DNA of 64,000 nt from an uncultured Anaerolineae bacterium (GTDB lineage Bacteria > Chloroflexota > Anaerolineae > JACIWP01), in NCBI GenBank assembly GCA_938049385.1, contig CALIBQ010000009.1:1-64000 (forward strand). The letters are read 5' to 3'. Below, piece after piece: positions 31,529-38,994 of this stretch; within the stretch, counting starts at the first letter, position 1; every line of letters begins with the position of its first letter. The position numbers were made by a program, and so were the translations under genes. The notes below the pieces were generated by a model that was given only the letters and a program-made list of their open reading frames with translations, was not told the origin of the DNA and did not search any database.

Positions 31529-32323
31529 TCATGTCAGGAATTTCATGGCCTCGTCCACGGAACAGCCTTGATGGACGATGGCGACGATGGCCGCAGTGAT
31601 GCGGTCCGGGTGCGGGAACTGGGCGATATTGCGGCCGATGGCCACCCCAGCGGCGCCGGCCTGCATGGCCCCGTGAATCTTTTCCAGCAGACTGCGCGGG
31701 TCGCCGGCCTTGCCCCCACCCAGCACCACCAGCGGGACATAAACCTGGTCCACGATGCGACGGAAGCTCTCCACGTCGCCGGTGTACTCCGTTTTGATGA
31801 AATCCACGCCCAGCTCTGCGCCGATGCGGCAGGCATGGCCGATGTTCTCAGGGGTCCACCACTCGCGCGGGTTCTCGAAGCCGGCCGGCAGCATCTCCGC
31901 CATCACCGGCATGTGCCACTCGGCCGCCTGCGAGATGATTTCGGACAGGTACGGCAGGGTCTCGCCCTCGAACTGTGAGCCAGGCATGCCCATCACACCC
32001 ACGGCCTCAGCGCCAATGCGCAGGGCATCGTAGACGTCATAGACCAGCTTCATGGGACCGCGCGTTTTGGCGAGGCCGGAGGAGCCGCCATCACAGCGCA
32101 GGATGATGCCCATGTCCCCGATTTCCTCAGGGAAGCGCTGGCAAATGCCGTACGTGGTCAGGATCGCGTCCGCTCCGCCCTCCTGCACCTTGCGAATGAC
32201 CTCTCCCGGCTTTTCCAGTCCCTCCATCATGCCGAAAGCGGCGGCATGATCCATGGCAAAGATAACGGTCTTGCCATCGGGGCGGAAGATGCGCTTCCAG
32301 CGATGTGTTTTCAATCCCTTCAT
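31529..32323 (-). CDS. Class I aldolase of the DhnA/LsrF type
   Basis: A 264-residue TIM-barrel aldolase. The Schiff-base lysine is likely in GVDFIKTEYTGD, and the phosphate-binding loop is VVLGGGKAGDPRSLLEKI together with GVAIGRNIAQFP. The start region TVIFAMDHAAAFGMMEGL fits DhnA-type fructose-bisphosphate/LsrF/AroFgamma-like enzymes. ATG 32323 has an AAGGAG site. Lying between a PTS permease and a dehydrogenase, it probably splits a ketose phosphate. Confidence 0.85.
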   Translation of the reverse strand: MKGLKTHRWKRIFRPDGKTVIFAMDHAAAFGMMEGLEKPGEVIRKVQEGGADAILTTYGICQRFPEEIGDMGIILRCDGGSSGLAKTRGPMKLVYDVYDALRIGAEAVGVMGMPGSQFEGETLPYLSEIISQAAEWHMPVMAEMLPAGFENPREWWTPENIGHACRIGAELGVDFIKTEYTGDVESFRRIVDQVYVPLVVLGGGKAGDPRSLLEKIHGAMQAGAAGVAIGRNIAQFPHPDRITAAIVAIVHQGCSVDEAMKFLT

Positions 32324-32418
32324 GCTATTTCTCCTTGAGAGTGTATGTATCACAAGCAAGTGTGTAAATGGATAAACATATGCCCGGATCAGTCGGGCGG
32401 ATAATTCCTGGTAGAGAA

Positions 32419-32454
32419 GGTGGGAGCGCGGCGGTCGCGCGTCGCGCTCCCACC
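32419..32454 (-). terminator. 12-bp hairpin between PTS permease and aldolase genes
   Basis: GGTGGGAGCGCG and CGCGCTCCCACC enclose a 12-base GC-rich loop. It is within the operon, just after the IICD stop on the minus strand. With no U-run it may attenuate rather than end transcription, lowering expression of aldolase and dehydrogenase relative to the transporter. Confidence 0.55.
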
Positions 32455-32470
32455 AGGGCCGGCAGTATCG

Positions 32471-34261
32471 CTATCCGCCGAGCAGACCAACCTTGATGGC
32501 ATTGCCGGCCTCATCAATACCCGGCCAAATGGGAATAGCTCCCAACACACCCAGGATGATAATCACTGCCATGATCAGGGTGGGGGAGACATTCTTCTTG
32601 GCAACCAGCCACCAGACCAACAGTACCAGGATCAGCGGCAGGAGGTTGGGCATGAAGCTGTCCAGCATCCCCTGGATGCGGAAAGTACTGCCGCCGATGA
32701 AGAAGGCCACAGGCGTGGAGAGCTTGACGAATTGGACGGCCAGCACGCCCATGACGAAGTTGCCCAGCACGCCGGCACCAGTGATGACCATTTGCAAAGC
32801 ACCGCTCTGCAGGATGCTGGTCACCGCGGCACGGCCCTGGACATAGCCCTGCCACCACAGCCACCACCCGACGATCCAGATGAAGGCGGCTACGGCCACC
32901 AGGTAGAACAGGGGACCGATGATGTTACCCCGCGTCGCCTGAGGCTGGCCGCCCAGCGCAATGCCGATACCGATGGCCAGGGCGATGGGGATGACAATGC
33001 CCTGCTGGATGGTATCGCCCACGCCGGCCATGGGGCCCATCAAGCCGGTCTTGACGCCGTTGATGGCATCATCGCTGATGTCCGCGCCGGCGGCTTTCTC
33101 CTCTTCCATGGCGATGACGATGCCATGGATGACGCCGCCAATGTCCGGCTGGGTGTTGAAGAAGATGAGATGGCGCTTCAGGGCGGCACTGATGTCTTCC
33201 TTGGTCTTATACAGCTTCTCGATGATGGGGGTCATGCTGTGGGCAAAGCCCAAGCCCTGCATGCGCTCCCAGTTGTAGGTGGAATGGGAGAAGAAGAGCC
33301 AGCGCAGCCAGGCCTTGAAGACGTCCTGGCGGGTCAGCAGGCCGGGAGCCTTGCGGGCCTGTGCCTGTGCCTCGGCCGCGGCTGGTGCGGCGGCCGGCAT
33401 CCCATGCACCCACAGCACATGCAGGTACGCGACACACGCGGCGATGATGGCCATCATGAGCAAGTTGACTTTGCCGCCAATCATGGTGGTGACCACGAAG
33501 CCGATGAAGAAATACGGCCACACAGTACCCCGCAGGAGGAACTTCAGGTTCAGCGCGATACCGAGGGCGGCCAGCATGCCGCTGGCCGTGAAGAGACCGT
33601 TCATCACCCAGATCGCATTCTGGGCGATCCAGTTCAGCGCAGCACCCACAGCGGCGGAGCCCAGGTATGCCGCCAGTGCTACTGGCACGGCATACAAAAT
33701 GAAGAGGAAGGGCTGGGAGTAAATATAGTTGCTACGGGCAACTGCTTTGATATTGCCCTCCTCCGCAAAGCGGTCCGCCCAGTGAGGGATGATGGAGCAC
33801 AGCGACATGCGTAGGGACCAGGTCAGGCCGCCCAGCAGGCCCAGCGGCGCGGCCAGAGCCAGGGCCGCCTGAATGTCCAGGCCGCCGCCCAGCACCAACG
33901 CCGTGCCCAGGTAGCCGGCCAGGCCCGGGTCACCTGGCAGAGAGCCGCCGGCGGAAATCCAGCCCAGGTACAGCACGTTGATGTTGGCGCCGATAGCAAT
34001 GCCCTCTGCCGGCCGTCCCATCACGATGCCCACCAGCGTGCCGGCGATCAGCGGCCGGTACAGCACAGTGAAGCCCAGGTTGGCAAACCAAGGGGACAGC
34101 GCGAGGTAGTACATGATGCCGATAATTGCCGCCATGAGTAAGCTCATGCGCACCGCGCCGGTCTGCTGTGCCGGCATGGCATGCACGGCAACCGCGCTGG
34201 CCAGCATGAGCACCAGACTGACGATCATGGCGACCGCGAGCTGTTTCCGTCTCACTTTCAT
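32471..34261 (-). CDS. Mannose-class PTS permease, fused EIIC-EIID
   Basis: Membrane part of a mannose/sorbose/fructose-type phosphotransferase system in one 596-residue chain. The N-terminal half has EIIC features (TVLYRPLIAGTLVGIVMGRP, AIGANINVLYLGW) with many membrane segments. After an Ala-rich linker near residue 300 comes a full EIID: LLTRQDVFKAWLRWLFFSH, RMQGLGFAHSMTPIIEKLY, FFNTQPDIGGVIHGIVIAMEE and GLMGPMAGVGDTIQQGIVIP. IIC and IID are separate genes in most characterised systems, so this is an operon-level fusion. IIB and IIA are encoded just upstream. Confidence 0.92.
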   Translation of the reverse strand: MKVRRKQLAVAMIVSLVLMLASAVAVHAMPAQQTGAVRMSLLMAAIIGIMYYLALSPWFANLGFTVLYRPLIAGTLVGIVMGRPAEGIAIGANINVLYLGWISAGGSLPGDPGLAGYLGTALVLGGGLDIQAALALAAPLGLLGGLTWSLRMSLCSIIPHWADRFAEEGNIKAVARSNYIYSQPFLFILYAVPVALAAYLGSAAVGAALNWIAQNAIWVMNGLFTASGMLAALGIALNLKFLLRGTVWPYFFIGFVVTTMIGGKVNLLMMAIIAACVAYLHVLWVHGMPAAAPAAAEAQAQARKAPGLLTRQDVFKAWLRWLFFSHSTYNWERMQGLGFAHSMTPIIEKLYKTKEDISAALKRHLIFFNTQPDIGGVIHGIVIAMEEEKAAGADISDDAINGVKTGLMGPMAGVGDTIQQGIVIPIALAIGIGIALGGQPQATRGNIIGPLFYLVAVAAFIWIVGWWLWWQGYVQGRAAVTSILQSGALQMVITGAGVLGNFVMGVLAVQFVKLSTPVAFFIGGSTFRIQGMLDSFMPNLLPLILVLLVWWLVAKKNVSPTLIMAVIIILGVLGAIPIWPGIDEAGNAIKVGLLGG

Positions 34262-34273
34262 CGCCGCGCCTCC

Positions 34274-34771
34274 TTATTTGCGCTTCAACTCAGCATACAG
34301 GTCCGCGAACTCTTTGGACTTCTCGCCTGGCACGGTCAGCAGGGTGATGCGGACGCCCCGGTCCATCAGGTCTTTCATGATGGCAATCTCCTCGTCCGAC
34401 GCCGCGATATTTTTGAAGATATTGCGCCGGCCGGGTCCGGACCCGATACCCCCAACGTTGAGGGCATTGTAGGTCAGCCCGCCCTCATACAGCCGGCGGG
34501 CCACCTGCGGGGACCGCATCAACAGCATGGTAGTACTGCGGTTCTGCGTTTCCTGGCCCAGGGTCTGGACTGCCGCGTCGACGGCATAGACATCCACCAC
34601 CAGGCCAGGCGGCGCCGCCAAACGCATCACCTCCTGCATATAAGGGTCCTGCGCCAGTTGGTCATCAATGATGACGATGCGTTTGAACGGCTTGTGCTTG
34701 CACCAGACAGCGATCACCTGTCCGTGAATAAGACGATCATCAATGCGAACTAGGCCCCACTCATCAGCGAT
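34274..34771 (-). CDS. Mannose-class PTS EIIB, with apparent ATC start codon
   Basis: Cytoplasmic phosphocarrier between IIA and IICD. Reading from ATC at 34771-34769 gives 165 residues beginning (I/M)ADEWGLVRIDDRLIHGQV, with the phosphorylated His16 in RLIHGQV, a normal family length. No ATG, GTG or TTG exists in frame upstream of that histidine. The first standard codon is GTG 34717, which would drop the active site. A near-perfect AAAGGAGGTGAT site lies nine bases before the ATC. Either initiation is at a non-standard codon, or a G-to-C change or read error has hit the start. The remainder (WCKHKPFKRIVIIDDQLAQD; APPGLVVDVYAVDAA) is typical. Confidence 0.82.
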   Translation of the reverse strand: MADEWGLVRIDDRLIHGQVIAVWCKHKPFKRIVIIDDQLAQDPYMQEVMRLAAPPGLVVDVYAVDAAVQTLGQETQNRSTTMLLMRSPQVARRLYEGGLTYNALNVGGIGSGPGRRNIFKNIAASDEEIAIMKDLMDRGVRITLLTVPGEKSKEFADLYAELKRK

Positions 34772-34868
34772 GGCTCATCACCTCCTTTCCAGGCCAGATT
34801 GTGTACGGCTCCTCAAGACAGTTCGCCGTGCCAGGCGAAGAACCCCCCACCGGAAAACGCGTATATCA

Positions 34869-35300
34869 CTAGCCGGCCGAAACCTGGTTGGCATTGGCCG
34901 CCATGGTCTTGCGGAACATCGGCCCCAGGTTCTTGATCGAGTCCCGGCCGGCCTCGGTGATCATCGCGGCCAGCTCGCTGGCCGGCATCTCATCCCGACA
35001 CATCAGCAGTTCCAACAGCATCGGCAGGTTCACGCCAGTAACGCACTCCACCCCACGTTCCATAATTTGGCGGGCAGAGACATTGTAGGGCGTGCCTCCG
35101 AAGAGGTCCACCAGCACGAGCACTTCTTGGCCGGCGAGCGGCTCCAGCACCGCTGTCAGACGTTCTGTCAGCGCTTCGGGACAATCCTCCGGCTGGAGCG
35201 AGACCGCATACACCCCTTCCTTCGGCCCCACGATCATCTCCGCCGCCCGGATGAGCGCCGCGCCCAAATCCGCATGGGAAACGATGACGATGTGAACCAT
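34869..35300 (-). CDS. Mannose-class PTS EIIA
   Basis: First phosphoryl acceptor from HPr in this PTS. The 143 residues begin MVHIVIVSHADLG with the phosphorylated His9. The family motif VLVDLFGGTPYNVSARQIM follows, then VTGVNLPMLLELLM. ATG 35300 has AGGAG seven bases upstream; a longer upstream frame runs into gntR and was rejected. EI and HPr are not in the window. Confidence 0.92.
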   Translation of the reverse strand: MVHIVIVSHADLGAALIRAAEMIVGPKEGVYAVSLQPEDCPEALTERLTAVLEPLAGQEVLVLVDLFGGTPYNVSARQIMERGVECVTGVNLPMLLELLMCRDEMPASELAAMITEAGRDSIKNLGPMFRKTMAANANQVSAG

Positions 35301-35323
35301 GTCTGCTCCTAGTATGAGAGATA

Positions 35324-36070
35324 TTATCTGGCCTCCTGGCCTTCCAGCACCAAGGTGAGGTGATACCACTCACCGCAGTAGCTTGAGAAAGAGTATTCCA
35401 CCACCTCGCCGCTGTCGAGGAAGGTCAGGCGTTGGGCACGCAGGACCGCCGCCGGCGGCGCCAGCCGCAGTAACCTCGCTTCCCGGTCATCCGCCAGGCA
35501 GGCACTCACCTGTTCCTGAGCATAGGCGATGCGCAGTCCATATTTGCCCCGCAGAAGCCCGAACAGCGACTCCCTCCCCAGGTCATGCGCCAGGATACCT
35601 GGGCAGAGGCGGTGCGGGAGATAACAGGTATGGATGGCCAGAGGGATATCGTTGACCAGGCGCAGGCGTTCAACCTTGACGACTTCCTCATTGGGGGAAA
35701 CACGCATGGGGCCGGCAAGTTCCTCTGGTATTGGAGAAATCAGAGCGGTTTCCAGAAGGATGCTGGAAGGGGAGAGGCCGGCGCGCTGGATATCGCTGGT
35801 GAAGCCTCCGAGAGATACGTGCACGGAGACGCGCACCTGGGGCGCGGCGACGAACGTGCCCTGGGCCGGCACCGTGCGGATCAGATGCTCGCGTTCCAGC
35901 TCCTCCATCGCCCGGCGCACGGTGGTTCGGCTGACGCCGAACATCTCGCACAACTGGCGCTCAGAGGGAAGACGTTGGCCCGGCATTAGACCGCCCTGCG
36001 CAATCTGCGCGGCCAGCGCGGTTTTCAATTGAAAGTGCAGAGGAACCGAACCATCGCGCTGTAAGACCAT
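35324..36070 (-). CDS. GntR/HutC-family regulator of the PTS operon
   Basis: A 248-residue repressor with an N-terminal GntR winged helix (PLHFQLKTALAAQIAQGGLMPGQRLPSERQLCEMFGVSRTTVRRAMEEL, about 10-57; motif quoted in parts: LPSERQLCEMFGVSRTTV) and a C-terminal UTRA ligand domain (VERLRLVNDIPLAIHTCYLP; YSFSSYCGEWYHLTL). It is the first gene of the PTS operon. A perfect palindrome overlaps its transcription start, so autorepression relieved by a sugar phosphate is likely. Confidence 0.92.
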   Translation of the reverse strand: MVLQRDGSVPLHFQLKTALAAQIAQGGLMPGQRLPSERQLCEMFGVSRTTVRRAMEELEREHLIRTVPAQGTFVAAPQVRVSVHVSLGGFTSDIQRAGLSPSSILLETALISPIPEELAGPMRVSPNEEVVKVERLRLVNDIPLAIHTCYLPHRLCPGILAHDLGRESLFGLLRGKYGLRIAYAQEQVSACLADDREARLLRLAPPAAVLRAQRLTFLDSGEVVEYSFSSYCGEWYHLTLVLEGQEAR

Positions 36071-36118
36071 CCGACCACCTTTGGGAACAGCAATACACTG
36101 CTGTGAGAAAGAAGTGGC

Positions 36119-36144
36119 TGTGAACTGGTAATTACCAGTTCACA
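36119..36144. promoter_or_regulatory. GntR operator palindrome
   Basis: A perfect 26-base palindrome with half-site TGTGAACTGGTAA and centre GGTAATTACC. It lies directly behind the -10 box of the gntR promoter, covering the expected transcription start. HutC-subfamily operators typically have a GGT-N-ACC-like dyad, which fits. Confidence 0.85.
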
Positions 36145-36172
36145 GTATACCACAATTTGTTGGGGATGTCAA
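36144..36172 (-). promoter_or_regulatory. Promoter of the gntR-PTS operon
   Basis: Minus strand TTGACA (36172-36167), 17 bases, TATACT (36149-36144). The operator palindrome begins at the last base of the -10 box. Confidence 0.85.
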
Positions 36173-36203
36173 TAGGTATTTTCGCGGGTTTACGAAAAGC
36201 AAA

Positions 36204-36238
36204 CAGGTGACAGTCACCTGCGAAGTGACTGTCACCTG
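36204..36238. repeat. GTGACAGTCACC hairpin, copy B
   Basis: CAGGTGACAGTCAC, a 7-base loop, GTGACTGTCACCTG: a 14-bp stem just behind the stop of the downstream MttB-like gene on the minus strand. It shares its core and loop (CTGCG) with copy A at 17637-17667. Confidence 0.75.
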
Positions 36239-36260
36239 ATGAGACGAGGAAAGAGAACCG

Positions 36261-37700
36261 TTACAGCACGATGCCAGCGATCTCGCGCCGGATGCGCGTA
36301 TCCACCTCATCTGGCCAGCGTGCCGGCTGATGCGATTGGAGGATATGCCGCGCTTTCTCGCGGGCGCGGTCGCGGGCGGTCTTGGCGCCGGCGGCGACCC
36401 AATCCTCGCGCGACTCCCGGTCGCTGAGGGTCGGGAAGTAGAACTCGCTGCGCAGATGGCGCGCCGTGTGCTCCTCCGCCAGGAAGTTGCCGCCTGGCCC
36501 AACCGTCGCGATTACCTCCTGTGCCAGCGCCTCGGTGCTGACCTCAATGCCCCGCACTGCCCGCATCGCCATGCCGATGACCTCGTTATCAATGACGTAC
36601 TTCTCGTAGCTGGCGACCATGGCGAACTCCATCAGGCCGGCCGCGTCGTGGATGAAATTGGCGCCCGAGAGCGCCGCCATCAGCGTGGTCATGGCACCCT
36701 CGTAGCCGGTCTGGACATCCAGCGCCTTGGAATCGGACATACCGGAGGTGGCGTAGCAGGGCAGGTTCCAGTAATGGGAGAGCTGGGCGACGCCGGCGTT
36801 CAGCAGACCCTGCTCCACCGCCCCAGAGAGATAGCCCATATTGCGCAGGTCGGTGATGGTGCCCACATAACCGGGCAGGCAGGGCGACCCTTTGCGGGTC
36901 AACTGCACCAACGTCACGCCGCTGAGCGCCTCCGCCGCCCACTGGGCCAGATGGCCGGCCAGGGTGATGGGGGCCGTGGCGCCGCTCAGCGGCTCCACCG
37001 AGATGCTGACGGGCAAACCGCGGCGGACGATCTCCAGCATCATGTCGGTGTAGTGCGCGTCCATCTTGAGCGGGCTGATGAGACAGATGATGAACGAGAG
37101 GATGGGCCGCTCGCGCAGGGCATCGGGACCGCCGGCGATGATCTCGCCCATGCGAATTACCTGGCGCACCCCTTCCAGCGTATAGACGCCGCCCTGAATA
37201 TGCTTACTGCAGTTGGACAGCGAGGCATAAAAACGGTTGACATCCACCTGCTCCACCGGCAGTTCGTTGGGATACACCGGGATAACGATAAAATGGACGT
37301 TGTCCAGGGCATCCACGAGCCGGGCGATGTCCGCCACATCCTGGGTCGTGGATTTGCGCTTGTTGCCCTCCAGGTCCAGCACGTAAATGGTGGTGCCGCC
37401 GGTGCCCAGGTAGACGCGGTTGCCCTCCAGGACCAGGTCGTGGCGCTCATCGCGGCCGGCCAGCAGGACACGCGAGGGCGCGCTGGCGATGGCATCCTCC
37501 ACCATGGCGCGCGGGATGCGCACCACGCGCGTGTCGCGATCCACCTTGGCGCCGGCGGCCGCGAATATCTCGAACGCCTCCGCGCTGTTGACCTGGGTAC
37601 CCACTTCCCAGAGGATATCCAGCGCCACCTGATGGATGCGCCCCACCGATTCAGGGGACAGCGGCCGATACTGGCCTCCTTCGAAACCTCCAGAACCCAT
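36261..37700 (-). CDS. MttB-superfamily (non-pyrrolysine) methyltransferase-like protein 1
   Basis: A 479-residue protein of the trimethylamine methyltransferase superfamily (COG5598). The N-terminus (LSPESVGRIHQVALDILWEVG) and the barrel segments LVDALDNVHFIVIPVYPN, SNCSKHIQGGVYTLEG, TLAGHLAQWAAEALSGVTL and YATSGMSDSKALDVQTGYE are diagnostic. No in-frame TAG is used, so it belongs to the non-pyrrolysine branch, which includes glycine betaine and other quaternary-amine demethylases. No corrinoid protein gene is next to it. It is the last gene of a four-gene unit with an EamA permease, an IclR regulator and a paralogue. Confidence 0.87.
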   Translation of the reverse strand: MGSGGFEGGQYRPLSPESVGRIHQVALDILWEVGTQVNSAEAFEIFAAAGAKVDRDTRVVRIPRAMVEDAIASAPSRVLLAGRDERHDLVLEGNRVYLGTGGTTIYVLDLEGNKRKSTTQDVADIARLVDALDNVHFIVIPVYPNELPVEQVDVNRFYASLSNCSKHIQGGVYTLEGVRQVIRMGEIIAGGPDALRERPILSFIICLISPLKMDAHYTDMMLEIVRRGLPVSISVEPLSGATAPITLAGHLAQWAAEALSGVTLVQLTRKGSPCLPGYVGTITDLRNMGYLSGAVEQGLLNAGVAQLSHYWNLPCYATSGMSDSKALDVQTGYEGAMTTLMAALSGANFIHDAAGLMEFAMVASYEKYVIDNEVIGMAMRAVRGIEVSTEALAQEVIATVGPGGNFLAEEHTARHLRSEFYFPTLSDRESREDWVAAGAKTARDRAREKARHILQSHQPARWPDEVDTRIRREIAGIVL

Positions 37701-37745
37701 GTTGCTCTCTCCTTTCCTTACGATATATATGGAATTGGCGATATG

Positions 37746-38171
37746 TCAGCCAAGCGTCAGCACCACAATGCCGCCCACCGTCAACAGCATCCCGACGATG
37801 GTCTTGATCTGCACCGGCTCGCCGCCGAACAGGATGCCCATCAGCGCACCGAACAAGGGCGAGGTGAAGGCGATAGGCATGACTCGCCCAAGGGGCGCCC
37901 CCTTGATGGCGGTGTAAAAGCAGAGCATGCCGGCCGCGCCGGCCACAACCCCGCCGCCGATGACCATCATCAGCAGTGCCTTAGTGCCGGCCTGGGTGAT
38001 GCTCTTCCACTGGGAGAAGCTGACCGCTCCCAGGATGACCAGCGCCACCGCCGTGCGGATGGTGATGCCCATCTGCGGCGAGAGATTGCCCAGATGCAGG
38101 CCTCTTTTCTCGAAGAACCCTCCGATGCCCCAGCAGGCGGCCGTCAGAATGGCGAACAGTTCCGGCGACAT
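37746..38171 (-). CDS. Single-domain EamA/DMT-type permease
   Basis: A 141-residue membrane protein with about five hydrophobic segments and the EamA pattern (AACWGIGGFFEKRGL at the start; FYTAIKGAPLGRVMPIAFTSPLFGALMGILFGGEP; ending IKTIVGMLLTVGGIVVLTLG). It is half the usual EamA length, so it should act as a homodimer, as small multidrug-resistance-type proteins do. It lies between the IclR and MttB-like genes and could import or export their substrate. Confidence 0.85.
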   Translation of the reverse strand: MSPELFAILTAACWGIGGFFEKRGLHLGNLSPQMGITIRTAVALVILGAVSFSQWKSITQAGTKALLMMVIGGGVVAGAAGMLCFYTAIKGAPLGRVMPIAFTSPLFGALMGILFGGEPVQIKTIVGMLLTVGGIVVLTLG

Positions 38172-38181
38172 GTGATTCTCC

Positions 38182-38994
38182 TCATGGCTTCAGATGTGCG
38201 GATGCTTCCGCCGGCACGTATCCCAGCCGGCGGGAAATCTGTTCAGCGGCTTCCACGAGTTCCACTGCAATCTTGGGAAGCAGTTCAGCAGTCACGCGAT
38301 AGGCCGGCCCGGAGAGGCTGATGGCGGCGCAGACCCTCCCTGAGCGTTCCCAGACCGGCGCCGCGGCGGAGTTCAGGCCCTCCTCCAGCTCCTCCTGTGC
38401 CAGGGCATACCCCTGCCGGCGCACGCGCTCCAACTCCTGCTCCAGCTCCTCTCGCGTGGTGATAGTGCGCGCGGTGTAGCGGTGCAGATGCAGTCGCGCC
38501 AACACGGCCGCGCGCTCCTCCGCCGGCAGAAAGGCCAGCAGGACCTTGCCCGGCGACGTGGCGTGCAGGGAAGTGCGTTTGCCTACCCAGCCGATGTCCT
38601 TGATCTGGCGCTCCGCCGGCACCGACTGCTCGATGTTCAAGGCCGAGTCATGGTGCAGGATGACCAGGTTCGCCGTTTCGCCGTAGCGGGATGCAAGCGC
38701 GTCCAGATATGGCTTGGCAATGAGCCGCAGATCCGCATGGCCCGCCACCTGGCCGGCCAGCACGATGAGTTCCGTTCCCAGGCGGTAGCGGCCGGTCTCC
38801 GGGTTCCGCTCCACCAGCCCCTCCAGCTCCAGCGCTCCGAGGAGCCGCGAGACCGTGCTCTTATGGATGCCCAGCCGGCGGCTCAGCTCCGCCACGCTCA
38901 GCTCCGGCTGGTCATGGCTGAACGCTTTCAGGATGGCAACGGCTTTGCGCACCGCCTGTGTGCCGGCGGGAGCACGTTCCGACTCATCCGGCAT
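38182..38994 (-). CDS. IclR-family transcriptional regulator
   Basis: A 270-residue regulator. The winged-helix part is AVRKAVAILKAFSHDQPELSVAEL followed by SRRLGIHKSTVSRLLGALEL (about 15-60). The C-terminal IclR effector domain has GKRTSLHATSPGKVLLAFLP and ISLSGPAYRVTAELLP. ATG 38994 has GGAGGAAGG, which lies inside the end of the upstream MttB-like gene; the genes overlap by 11 bases. A palindrome near 40472-40484 in front of that gene is a possible binding site. Confidence 0.92.
   Translation of the reverse strand: MPDESERAPAGTQAVRKAVAILKAFSHDQPELSVAELSRRLGIHKSTVSRLLGALELEGLVERNPETGRYRLGTELIVLAGQVAGHADLRLIAKPYLDALASRYGETANLVILHHDSALNIEQSVPAERQIKDIGWVGKRTSLHATSPGKVLLAFLPAEERAAVLARLHLHRYTARTITTREELEQELERVRRQGYALAQEELEEGLNSAAAPVWERSGRVCAAISLSGPAYRVTAELLPKIAVELVEAAEQISRRLGYVPAEASAHLKP

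Noticed and set aside
36330-38321. 663-codon plus-strand open frame
   Set aside because: Antisense to the MttB-like gene and the EamA gene; no recognisable domain or plausible start site.
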